From: a virus
DNA: 64,000 nucleotides
IMG/VR virus record: IMGVR_UViG_3300005056_000003
Location: 1 to 64,000 of that record
Direction: 5' to 3' (one strand)
Part shown: positions 41,401-47,394 of the stretch, in pieces
Layout of the letters: each line of letters begins with the position of its first letter
Numbering within the stretch: position 1 is the first letter of the stretch
Notes under the pieces: generated by a model
Database searches by the model: none
What the model was told of the DNA's origin: nothing
What the model saw: only the letters and a program-made list of their open reading frames with translations
Translations under genes and position numbers: made by a program

Positions 41401-41715
41401 TTAATTTTTAAAGATTGCTTTATCAAAATATTGCTTTCTAGTTTTTCCGCTTTTCTTAGCTACTCGAATAATAAAATAACTGCCTCGACTACTTTTATAA
41501 ACAGGGTAAACAATATCTTTAATTGTAAAAGTATATTCCGTTATTGTTGGGGGCGTTTTAACTCTCGCGGGTGTAACTCTTACTATTTCATTATTAACGA
41601 CTTTATACTGTGTTTTCGCTCTCGTCGTGTCTTGTGCTGCTGCTACTGCGCAAACTAAAAGGATTAACATTGTAATAAATAATCGTCGTAACTGTGTAAA
41701 ATTTAAAGTTTTCAT
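41401..41715 (-). CDS. secreted protein, unknown
   Basis: 104 residues. N-terminus MKTLNFTQLRRLFITMLILL then VCAVAAAQ, a signal peptide with a possible cut after AAAQ. The mature part is basic and strand-rich (YPVYKSSRGSYFIIRVAKKS). Role unknown. Confidence 0.6.
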   Translation of the reverse strand: MKTLNFTQLRRLFITMLILLVCAVAAAQDTTRAKTQYKVVNNEIVRVTPARVKTPPTITEYTFTIKDIVYPVYKSSRGSYFIIRVAKKSGKTRKQYFDKAIFKN

Positions 41716-41751
41716 ATTATATAGTATTAAGGTTTATAAATTTAATTGTTT

Positions 41752-41952
41752 TTATTCTCCGCTTAACTCAATAATAAATTCTATCTCGTCAATACCTAAC
41801 AGTCCCTTTTCAATTCCGTTAATATTTAATTGCGCTACTGTTAAAGCGTCCTTTCTTGTTTCAATGGTTTTAATAGATACGTGAGAGTGTTGAGATAGTA
41901 CGTTTTTAATCCCTTCAGTACTTAATTGGTTTAATGTGTCGCAAATTTTCAT
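41752..41952 (-). CDS. first gene of the leftward early block, unknown
   Basis: 66 residues, mixed helix/strand (DTLNQLSTEGIKNVLSQHSH, GIEKGLLGIDEIEFIIELSG). It is the most upstream gene of the leftward block, with 1.4 kb of non-coding DNA ahead of it. No family recognised. Confidence 0.55.
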   Translation of the reverse strand: MKICDTLNQLSTEGIKNVLSQHSHVSIKTIETRKDALTVAQLNINGIEKGLLGIDEIEFIIELSGE

Positions 41953-41966
41953 AATGTTTTTTTTAT

Positions 41967-42103
41967 GCTCTTATAAATAATGCTTATACTAATAACAGTC
42001 TTTTTTTACCCTCCTATACCCTTTTGCTAGTGTCTATGTCCGTATCTAGTTACTCGGTGCGGTTTGGCTTGCTGAAATCTCGAAACAAAATATTTATAAG
42101 AGC
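41967..42103. repeat. 12-bp inverted repeat enclosing a possible leader RNA
   Basis: GCTCTTATAAAT (41967-41978) and ATTTATAAGAGC (42092-42103) are perfect inverted copies 113 bases apart. Read leftward the interval contains AGGAGGGT and lies just before ATG 41952, so it may be a structured 5' leader of the early transcript. Confidence 0.5.
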
Positions 42104-42332
42104 GTTAATTAATTATAGTACTAAGATAACTCTTTAACTGTATATACAACTAATAAAAGCAATAAAAATATAATGACCTGCAACCCAATGACAACAACAC
42201 TTAACAAGCAATACAAGAAACGATACAACAAACTAAACAACTAAATCACTCAACAATCTACTACAAAAACGCATATTTATAGTACAACAAACATAAACCC
42301 GACGAACTACACACCTAACACTTAACCGTTTA

Positions 42333-42414
42333 CAAACGACTACAAACGAATAACACATAACAATTCAAGACTACAAACGAAACACCAAACGAACAAACAC
42401 CAAACGACAAACGA
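42333..42414. repeat. CAAACGA iterons (six copies)
   Basis: CAAACGA at 42333, 42343, 42374, 42386, 42401 and 42408, some preceded by CTA or AC, in an A/C-rich, G-poor tract. Typical of initiator binding sites. Confidence 0.65.
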
Positions 42415-43092
42415 TTTAAAGAGTTAAAGATACCCGCGCTTTGGTGGTGCAAACGTGCGTAAACGTTCACATTGCAAAGGTTTTCCGTCACTCTCTGTCA
42501 TTCAATCGCGTGAAGTGGTCACGTTGTCCCCTGAACCGTTGAACGCGTTGTAATTCGTTGCGCTGAGTGTTCACGTTGTCACGCAATAGTATAACGCAAT
42601 GCAAGAGCGCGCGAAGATCTGACCAATACAATTGTAAACGTTTACCTCATTGCAAACGGTTAACGCATAACAGCAGGATATTAACCGCGTGACGTTTACG
42701 TATTAGTATAATACCCCGCACCATTTACAAATACGCGATTGTCAGGCGTTATAAAACAAGCATTCACAGTACATTAGGTTAATTCGATACCTCAACCGCG
42801 ACGAGCTTAAAAAGTTCAAAAACTTTCGCAACCGCAAACCAAAACCGACCCCACCCCATTGCGAGAAAGCGAATACCCTCAGCGCCAAAGACGTCCATAC
42901 CCCTACCCTAAGCCGTAACATATAAGTAGTCGAACAATTTGTAAATAGCGTTTGTATTCGTGGCTCCAAGTAACTGTAAGTTTATACGCTCACGTAATCA
43001 GATGTTATCATTTCTGAACGTTTTGCAAATGAATCAATACATTATGCCGTAGCAGTATAAAAACGCTTACAACGCTTTAAATGAATTATTAC

Positions 43093-43132
43093 CCGTTTAC
43101 AAATGGATATAGCCGTTTACAAATGGATAAAT
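43093..43132. repeat. tandem CCGTTTACAAATGGATA repeat
   Basis: Two identical 17-base copies at 43093-43109 and 43113-43129, period 20 (near two helical turns). A related palindrome (CCGTTTGTAAACGG) is at 44876-44889 with the same flanks. Confidence 0.75.
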
Positions 43133-43139
43133 GTTGTAG

Positions 43140-43155
43140 ACTAACGAGCGTTAGT
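43140..43155. repeat. perfect palindrome ACTAACG-AG-CGTTAGT
   Basis: 7-bp arms separated by AG, next to the tandem repeat. Operator- or iteron-like. Confidence 0.5.
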
Positions 43156-43261
43156 TTGTTTGCCTAATCTTGCTTTTCCGTATACTACGTAATAGGATTA
43201 TTTTTATTTTGGCTTAAAAAACGCTGTCGTTGTATGCTGTATATGGGCGCATCCCGAATTG

Positions 43262-43330
43262 GGTACTGTACCTCTTTAAGGTACTCTCAGGTTTGGATAA
43301 AACACCACAGTACCTCTTTAGGGTACTCTC
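43262..43330. promoter_or_regulatory. operator array upstream of the rightward promoter
   Basis: Two 21-base repeats (43268-43288 and 43310-43330), each an inverted repeat GTACC-N7-GGTAC, plus a further GGTAC-T-GTACC at 43262-43272. Repeat spacing is 42 bases, about four helical turns. The array ends 5 bases before the -33 box of the promoter, ideal for a repressor. Confidence 0.7.
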
Positions 43331-43334
43331 ACGT

Positions 43335-43365
43335 TTTGTAATGCCATTTATAAGCTTTATCTTTG
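43335..43365 (+). promoter_or_regulatory. rightward promoter for the Rep-like gene
   Basis: TTTG (43335-43338), 19 bases, TATCTTTG (43358-43365): a perfect Bacteroidetes promoter. Transcription would start near 43371, leaving a leader of about 100 bases. Confidence 0.85.
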
Positions 43366-43392
43366 AAACGTTGTTGTCATCTACTTAAAACA

Positions 43393-43437
43393 ATGAAAGA
43401 AATTATTAGACCTCTTTTTAATTTAAGTAGTGAGTAG
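43393..43437 (+). CDS. 14-residue leader peptide (possible)
   Basis: ATG AAA GAA ... GAG TAG encodes MKEIIRPLFNLSSE. It overlaps the first arm of the attenuator hairpin, so ribosome movement here could change folding. Not proven to be translated. Confidence 0.4.
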   Translation: MKEIIRPLFNLSSE

Positions 43438-43472
43438 ATGCACTGCTTTTTTTATTTAGAGGTCTTTTTTTT
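43408..43472 (+). terminator. attenuator hairpin directly before the Rep-like gene
   Basis: Outer 8-bp stem AGACCTCT (43408-43415) with AGAGGTCT (43458-43465). Inner 7-bp stem AGTAGTG (43426-43432) with CACTGCT (43441-43447, one G-T pair). Then a run of eight T (43465-43472) ending at the ATG (43473). This is a full intrinsic terminator placed immediately upstream of the start codon. Confidence 0.75.
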
Positions 43473-43874
43473 ATGGACAAAAGGTTATTACATATCGTTG
43501 ATAAGTATTGGATTCCTAGATATAAAAAGGTTTACTACAACAATTCCGTTGAGTATTGGGGGTATAGCGCCAATCAATATCGACCTTATTCGACTACAAT
43601 GCTTAGAATGTTTGTCACCGATTTCTATGGAGTTGACGGTAGATTGCTTCATAACATTGTCAATGGTGTAAACAGAACCGATAGCTATGTCAAGTCAGGA
43701 GGATCCTTTGTGAGTTATGAAAAGCATAAAGATATTATTGGGCGCAACCAATTTTATAAAGCAATGGCGGTCTTTAAAGAGCTTGAGATATTAATACCTG
43801 TAGGTTACAATTACTATATTTTCAATGAAAGATATATCTATAAAATAAAAAATGTTGTTTTAGACAAGGAATAG
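43473..43874 (+). CDS. small winged-helix protein, RepL-like replication initiator candidate
   Basis: 133 residues from ATG 43473. The second half (IIGRNQFYKAMAVFKELEIL, then IPVGYNYYIFNERYIYKI) resembles the winged-helix end of RepL-type plasmid replication proteins: a helix, an I-x-P turn, then a strand ending in N-E/P-x-x-I/Y. The first half is Tyr/Arg-rich. It is alone behind a perfect promoter with operators and an attenuator, next to iterons, all typical of a copy-controlled replication gene. Family link is tentative. Confidence 0.55.
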   Translation: MDKRLLHIVDKYWIPRYKKVYYNNSVEYWGYSANQYRPYSTTMLRMFVTDFYGVDGRLLHNIVNGVNRTDSYVKSGGSFVSYEKHKDIIGRNQFYKAMAVFKELEILIPVGYNYYIFNERYIYKIKNVVLDKE

Positions 43875-43875
43875 T

Positions 43876-43905
43876 TTTGTAGTTACAATGTATTTACTAT
43901 CTTTG
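43876..43905 (+). promoter_or_regulatory. promoter of the permuted tmRNA
   Basis: TTTG (43876-43879), 18 bases, TATCTTTG (43898-43905). It starts two bases after the stop codon of the Rep-like gene. The predicted start near 43912 is the first base of the acceptor piece's long helix. Confidence 0.85.
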
Positions 43906-43910
43906 TCGCT

Positions 43911-44164
43911 TAATGATTTGTTGACGTTTTGAATAAATATGTTTGGACGAGGGTTCGACTCCCTCCGACTCCACTAAGTTTAGAAAGTGTGGGGAGCTAG
44001 TTACTCCCTCTTGGGGTCGCTTGGATTTGACAGCATAAGGAAGCATTACCGAGAATCATTTAACCATAACTGTAAAAGTTATAAACCTTTTTACTCCACA
44101 GCTTAGAGCGGTGGCGTAGAACGTTACGGGGAGAAACGACAGGCGTAAGCCACTCCCCTTTTTT
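43911..44164 (+). ncRNA. ssrA: tmRNA in circularly permuted gene order
   Basis: The 3' part of tmRNA comes first: GGACGAGGGTTCGACTCCCT (43944-43963), with T arm GAGGG-TTCGACT-CCCTC, then CGACTCC and ACTA. After a 35-base spacer with a GGGAG/CTCCC hairpin comes the 5' part, GGGGTCGCTTGGATTTGACA (44013-44032). The acceptor stem GGGGTCG/CGACTCC pairs over 7 bp with one G-U. Helix 2 pairs GCATA with TATGT and AATCATT (44054-44060) with AATGATT (43912-43918). A hairpin (44066-44082) precedes, after 10 bases, a frame ACT CCA CAG CTT AGA GCG GTG GCG TAG (44093-44119): candidate tag TPQLRAVA. A pseudoknot (44112-44158) and six T end the RNA. Processing would give two pieces, as in other permuted tmRNAs. 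The tag frame is the least certain part. Confidence 0.85.
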
Positions 44165-44175
44165 AATTCTTAAAT

Positions 44176-44472
44176 ATGAAAGCTAAATATTTTAAAAAGT
44201 TACGTGAAAAGTCTGATTGGTATGACGTAGAGGTTACTAAAGGGTTGTTTGGAGAGTTTCTTGGATTTGATAAAGAAGGTTTCAGGCAAAGCGATTACAT
44301 TACGGTATTAGCCACTAGCTACGAAAACGCTTGCTTAAGAGCGTGTAGGCGTGGTTATGGCAGAATACACTTCGGAATGTTTAACGTTAGTCCTCAGAAT
44401 TGGGCTAGGTTTGCGGTTAAACTTACAAAGAAAAACAACCATTGGAGGAACATTGCTTATAGAGGAAATTAA
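44176..44472 (+). CDS. small basic phage protein, unknown
   Basis: 98 residues, start ATG 44176 just after the tmRNA terminator. Basic start (KAKYFKKLREKSDWYDVEV), then GLFGEFLGFDKEGFRQSDYI, CRRGYGRIHFGMFNVSPQNW. I recall similar phage proteins of this layout. Function unknown. Confidence 0.65.
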   Translation: MKAKYFKKLREKSDWYDVEVTKGLFGEFLGFDKEGFRQSDYITVLATSYENACLRACRRGYGRIHFGMFNVSPQNWARFAVKLTKKNNHWRNIAYRGN

Positions 44473-44482
44473 AACATTAATT

Positions 44483-44617
44483 ATGCAAGGTTTAAGCGAG
44501 GCGCAAATACAGGAAATGAAAGACTTAATGGATCAGACACAAATGACTTGGATGAAACTGCATACGTTAATGAACGTTACTGTAAAGCGTGACGGAGAAA
44601 TTAAATCAAAAAAATAG
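44483..44617 (+). CDS. 44-residue helical protein
   Basis: From ATG 44483 to TAG 44615-44617. A longer frame from 44351 exists but overlaps the previous gene by over 100 bases, so the inner ATG is preferred. Residues MQGLSEAQIQEMKDLMDQTQ then MTWMKLHTLMNV suggest a helix pair. Unknown. Confidence 0.5.
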   Translation: MQGLSEAQIQEMKDLMDQTQMTWMKLHTLMNVTVKRDGEIKSKK

Positions 44618-44619
44618 AC

Positions 44620-44868
44620 ATGGCTACTAGAAAAGATTTACAGGAATGGCTTAATAGGTTCCCTGAAGACACGATAATTGAATTTGGAATACAACAACAG
44701 GCGGGAGCATACGAAAGCTACGGTAGTGTTGAGTTCAAAACACCAATCCTTAACGATTATGATGATGGTGATGGTTGGGAGTTTAGTGACTTTAGGAATA
44801 ACCAATTTGTTGAACCTGATTCAGATCATTTCGGTAAGTGTTACCTTAAAATCGGGGAACCATTATAA
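44620..44868 (+). CDS. small acidic phage protein, unknown
   Basis: 82 residues: TRKDLQEWLNRFPEDTIIEF at the start, a common opening of phage hypothetical proteins, then Gly/Tyr/Asp-rich part ending CYLKIGEPL. Two bases from the previous stop. Function unknown. Confidence 0.6.
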   Translation: MATRKDLQEWLNRFPEDTIIEFGIQQQAGAYESYGSVEFKTPILNDYDDGDGWEFSDFRNNQFVEPDSDHFGKCYLKIGEPL

Positions 44869-44873
44869 TAAAT

Positions 44874-44895
44874 AGCCGTTTGTAAACGGATAAAT
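44874..44895. repeat. relative of the 43093-43132 repeat
   Basis: AGCCGTTTGTAAACGGATAAAT; 19 of 22 bases equal to 43111-43132. Here the core CCGTTTGTAAACGG is a perfect palindrome. It lies in the leader of the 44905 gene. Confidence 0.65.
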
Positions 44896-44904
44896 TAAAG
44901 CGAT

Positions 44905-45195
44905 ATGGAAAACAAATTTGTAATTGGAGATAAGGTTAAAGTTGTGGGATATGGACACCTTTTTTGGTTAGCTAAAGACTCAGAAATGAAAACAAACTTT
45001 CCTATTATACATAAGGAGGGAGATATTATATGGCACGATATGAATAGCGGTGTAGTAGGAAAAAAGGGGGTTGTTGATAAAGTAACCGAAACGCAGGGGC
45101 AAATTAAATATTCGATTAAAGGAATACCTGAAAAAAGCGCTTGGTATAATGAAGAACAACTTAAAATGGTTAAAGCAAACCCAAACAGGGATTAA
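44905..45195 (+). CDS. KOW/SH3-like small protein
   Basis: 96 residues. FVIGDKVKVVGYGHLFW at the start and VGKKGVVDKVTETQGQIKYS, then EEQLKMVK near the end, have the strand-turn pattern of KOW/SH3-like domains (GDKV-KV... G-V-V---- ... EE-L). Preceded by the palindromic repeat at 44874-44895. Function unknown. Confidence 0.6.
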   Translation: MENKFVIGDKVKVVGYGHLFWLAKDSEMKTNFPIIHKEGDIIWHDMNSGVVGKKGVVDKVTETQGQIKYSIKGIPEKSAWYNEEQLKMVKANPNRD

Positions 45196-45197
45196 TT

Positions 45198-45563
45198 ATG
45201 GAGAAACAGGATCCAACAAAAGAAATTAAAATAGGAGTCATCGCTTGCGATAAATGCGGGAAAGAATATCCTAGCGGAATGTTTAGCTTTTTCAAACATA
45301 ACGAGAAATGCAATCCTCCCGTCGCTTACGGTAAAATGCCTACAGAAAAAGAACTTAACGATATGTTAACTGATTGGGCCGACAAAGATAAAGAGCGACG
45401 ACTTGAAAGAGAGAAAACGATTAAAGAAAATATAAAACACCTGCTCGATAAAGAAAAGGAGCTTGGAAAAGATTGTCCTGTAAATTTGCTTTGTATGGTC
45501 GCTCACTCACACCCGCTTTTCGTTTCACAAGAGTTTTTAGATAAATACAAGGAATGGTTTTGA
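45198..45563 (+). CDS. zinc-finger protein, unknown
   Basis: 121 residues. The N-terminus IACDKCGKEYPSGMFSFFKH then NEKCNPP forms C-x2-C...H-x3-C-like finger. A charged helix (KERRLEREKTIKENIKHLLD) and CPVNLLCMVAHSHPLF follow. 2 bases from the previous stop. Function unknown. Confidence 0.6.
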   Translation: MEKQDPTKEIKIGVIACDKCGKEYPSGMFSFFKHNEKCNPPVAYGKMPTEKELNDMLTDWADKDKERRLEREKTIKENIKHLLDKEKELGKDCPVNLLCMVAHSHPLFVSQEFLDKYKEWF

Positions 45564-45582
45564 GGATTAAATCAAGTAACTC

Positions 45583-45613
45583 TTGCTTTGTATGTTATTT
45601 GTAACTACATTTG
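45583..45613 (+). promoter_or_regulatory. promoter of the 45619-45711 RNA
   Basis: TTG (45583-45585), 20 bases, TACATTTG (45606-45613, exact TAnnTTTG). Confidence 0.7.
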
Positions 45614-45618
45614 CAATA

Positions 45619-45711
45619 GAAATAATGGAATGCCGAGTCCTGTGCCGTGAACCTTCGCGGACTTGTTCTTTTTTTGTGAGAAATTGATAACCAAGAGGAC
45701 TCGGCTTTTTT
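45619..45711 (+). ncRNA. candidate structured RNA / attenuator before the ParB-like gene
   Basis: Outer 10-bp stem GCCGAGTCCT (45632-45641) with AGGACTCGGC (45696-45705), followed by six T. Inside: hairpin CCGTG (45645-45649)/CGCGG (45656-45660), and CTTG (45662-45665)/CAAG (45692-45695) closing a U-rich loop. It ends 11 bases before ATG 45723. It is either a stand-alone small RNA or a switch that decides read-through. Confidence 0.65.
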
Positions 45712-45722
45712 AAAACTTAGAA

Positions 45723-46457
45723 ATGAAAACACAACTAATTAACCAAACATCAGATTATTCTAAATTCGAGAGTATTTTAGGTAATCGAATTATCAACGAA
45801 ATAAAAGTTAAAAAGCTAACAAAAGACATTGAGGCGGGCCTTAATTTATTACCGTATTGTCCTATAATAGTTTACAGTCAAAACGGATTGTTTAAAATAA
45901 TTGACGGCCAACACCGTTTCGAGGTTTCTAAATTACTAAATCATCCCGTTCATTATATTGTATGTGATGTTTTAAATTTACGTCAAATAGCTAGATTGAA
46001 TTCTCGTAGCGATAAATGGAGTAACCGCGATTTCATAGCTTGTTATGTAAGTGTTGGTGTTGAGGATTACGTGACACTACTTGAAACTATGCAAGCTCAT
46101 AATCTAGTTTATTCTTGCGCTGTAGATTTTTTAATGTTCGGAAAAATAGATAGTAAGCAGGGCGGTATGGAGTTCTTTAGAGATGGAGAATTTAAGGTAA
46201 GATTTCTTAAAGAAACTGTCGATTTAGCCGAAACCGTAAAAGATATTTTCGGAAGATATAAGTTTTACAGTCATTCAAGACTTCTTGTTGCAATGCAAAA
46301 GCTTATAAAAATTGGAAAAATAGACCTTGAAGTTCTTAAAACTAAGATTTCTCAAGCCCCGAATATAATGGATAAGCAAGGAACCGCTAAAGACTATATC
46401 TATAACATAGAAAAGGTTTACAATTTCAAAAACAGAAAACGCGAACGAATTATATAA
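45723..46457 (+). CDS. ParB/sulfiredoxin-fold nuclease-like protein
   Basis: 244 residues. Residues 55-75 read KIIDGQHRFEVSKLL, the DGQHR motif of ParB/Srx-fold domains (nuclease or CTPase). A C-terminal helical part has LLVAMQKLIKIGKIDLEVLK. It is behind the structured RNA at 45619-45711. It may be a plasmid-partition-like or DNA-modifying factor; no ParA is adjacent. Confidence 0.75.
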   Translation: MKTQLINQTSDYSKFESILGNRIINEIKVKKLTKDIEAGLNLLPYCPIIVYSQNGLFKIIDGQHRFEVSKLLNHPVHYIVCDVLNLRQIARLNSRSDKWSNRDFIACYVSVGVEDYVTLLETMQAHNLVYSCAVDFLMFGKIDSKQGGMEFFRDGEFKVRFLKETVDLAETVKDIFGRYKFYSHSRLLVAMQKLIKIGKIDLEVLKTKISQAPNIMDKQGTAKDYIYNIEKVYNFKNRKRERII

Positions 46458-46459
46458 TT

Positions 46460-46639
46460 ATGGAATGTAATAAATGTAAAGTTTCAAACGGACAGCCGTT
46501 ACAGCGAGTAAATGAAACGGGCGTAGATGGTATTTGGTGGTGTGAGCCCTGCCTTGAAAAACACGAACCTGAACTCTATAATAATACTATGGAAGACGAA
46601 ACTAAATTGGAAAAGGATTTGAAAGAAATACTTGAATAA
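46460..46639 (+). CDS. 59-residue zinc-finger protein
   Basis: ATG 46460-46462 to TAA 46637-46639. MECNKCKVSNGQPLQRVNET then WWCEPCLEKH: C-x2-C and C-x2-C. Acidic C-terminal helix. Two bases after the previous stop, one base before the next ATG. Confidence 0.65.
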   Translation: MECNKCKVSNGQPLQRVNETGVDGIWWCEPCLEKHEPELYNNTMEDETKLEKDLKEILE

Positions 46640-46640
46640 T

Positions 46641-47174
46641 ATGAATTTTTACTACGACGCAATAATAGGCCTTGTCTACAGTTTTGAGCCTAACATAGTG
46701 ATTTTAGAAGTCAACAAGCTACCTGAGATTACTCCTAAAGAAATAATAGACTTATATTTCGCTAAAAGTATTCTTTGGGAAAACGCTTCAGAAGCCGATA
46801 AAGCTGAAGTTAGTTTCAACGTTTACATCACCTGTAATTTATTCGACTGTGAGTTTGATGTAATGGATTGGGAGCCTATTAAAAATTCTTCCTATGACGG
46901 CATGAAATGTGATCCTCATTTTCTTATGGACGAAATCGGACATTATGATTTTGGACACCATTCTTGGCTTTTAGACAAACGAACTGAAAAAGAAAAACCT
47001 AATTTTGCAGGGACAAAAGGTTGGATTCAACAAATTGAGGAAGCTCCTATACCTGAGTTATTAACTAGAGAAGAAGCGAAAAGAAAAATGGATGCTATGG
47101 GTAAGGAAGTGTCTAATAGAGTAAAAGAAAATATGTTAAACTATATGTTCCCTGAAAACAAAAATAAAAACTAG
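46641..47174 (+). CDS. unknown acidic protein
   Basis: 177 residues from ATG 46641 (a TTG three codons upstream overlaps the previous gene). Contains CNLFDCEFDVMDWEP, HFLMDEIGHYDFGHHSWLLD and a Lys-rich C-terminus. Function unknown. Confidence 0.6.
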   Translation: MNFYYDAIIGLVYSFEPNIVILEVNKLPEITPKEIIDLYFAKSILWENASEADKAEVSFNVYITCNLFDCEFDVMDWEPIKNSSYDGMKCDPHFLMDEIGHYDFGHHSWLLDKRTEKEKPNFAGTKGWIQQIEEAPIPELLTREEAKRKMDAMGKEVSNRVKENMLNYMFPENKNKN

Positions 47175-47176
47175 AT

Positions 47177-47326
47177 ATGAAATATATATCAGCAGTAATT
47201 GGAATAATGTTTTGGATTGTTTTCACGTCATTTTTGGCCCTTACGGTATATGGATTAATTTTAATGGCTCAAATTGGGGCTTATTGGAAAATCCCCCGTA
47301 AACTATTGAAAGTGTTTAAAAAATAA
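47177..47326 (+). CDS. 49-residue single-span membrane protein
   Basis: ATG 47177-47179 to TAA 47324-47326. Residues 3-30 hydrophobic (ISAVIGIMFWIVFTSFLAL), then basic end (WKIPRKLLKVFKK). Last gene of the rightward block, just before the terminator. Confidence 0.6.
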   Translation: MKYISAVIGIMFWIVFTSFLALTVYGLILMAQIGAYWKIPRKLLKVFKK

Positions 47327-47334
47327 CAGCATTA

Positions 47335-47369
47335 AAAAACCCTCTAGTTTCGACAATTAGAGGGTTTTT
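47335..47369. terminator. bidirectional terminator between converging operons
   Basis: 12-bp stem AAAAACCCTCTA with TAGAGGGTTTTT, 11-base loop, T run on either strand. It separates the rightward block from the leftward 47395 gene. Confidence 0.9.
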
Positions 47370-47394
47370 GACTTTATATTTCTGACGAATATCA

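Larger units (their letters stand above)
41953..43392. other. 1.4-kb non-coding control region, probable replication origin
   Basis: No reading frame here looks like a gene. The region separates the leftward early genes from the rightward genes and holds iterons, palindromes and operator repeats (listed separately). 42181-42420 has only 16 G in 240 bases on the plus strand. 42430-43060 is richer in G and C and carries TTCACGTTGTC-type repeats (42515-42528, 42567-42580) and the 12-base palindrome GTAAACGTTTAC at 42634-42645. It lies at the divergence of two operons and 80 bases before a Rep-like gene. Origin function is inferred. Confidence 0.6.

Noticed and set aside
42333-42414. CRISPR array
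   Set aside because: Repeats are only 7 bases with irregular spacing; they fit iterons, not CRISPR.
42742-42969. 75-codon leftward open frame in the control region
   Set aside because: Composition (many Arg, Leu, Ser) and position among repeats look like chance; no neighbour, promoter or plausible protein.
43438-43671. 77-codon plus-strand frame beginning inside the attenuator loop
   Set aside because: Overlaps the better 43473 frame out of register, and its peptide looks like a shadow.
43944-43975. tmRNA 3' end as an attachment-site remnant of integration
   Set aside because: Many phages integrate in ssrA, but here the matching 5' half, helix-2 partner, promoter and terminator are all present, and no integrase is seen.
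43944-43975. tRNA gene
   Set aside because: A T arm and acceptor strand exist but there is no anticodon arm upstream; the partner of the acceptor stem lies downstream.
47335-47369. Small RNA
   Set aside because: A simple bidirectional terminator between converging genes; no promoter or extra structure.
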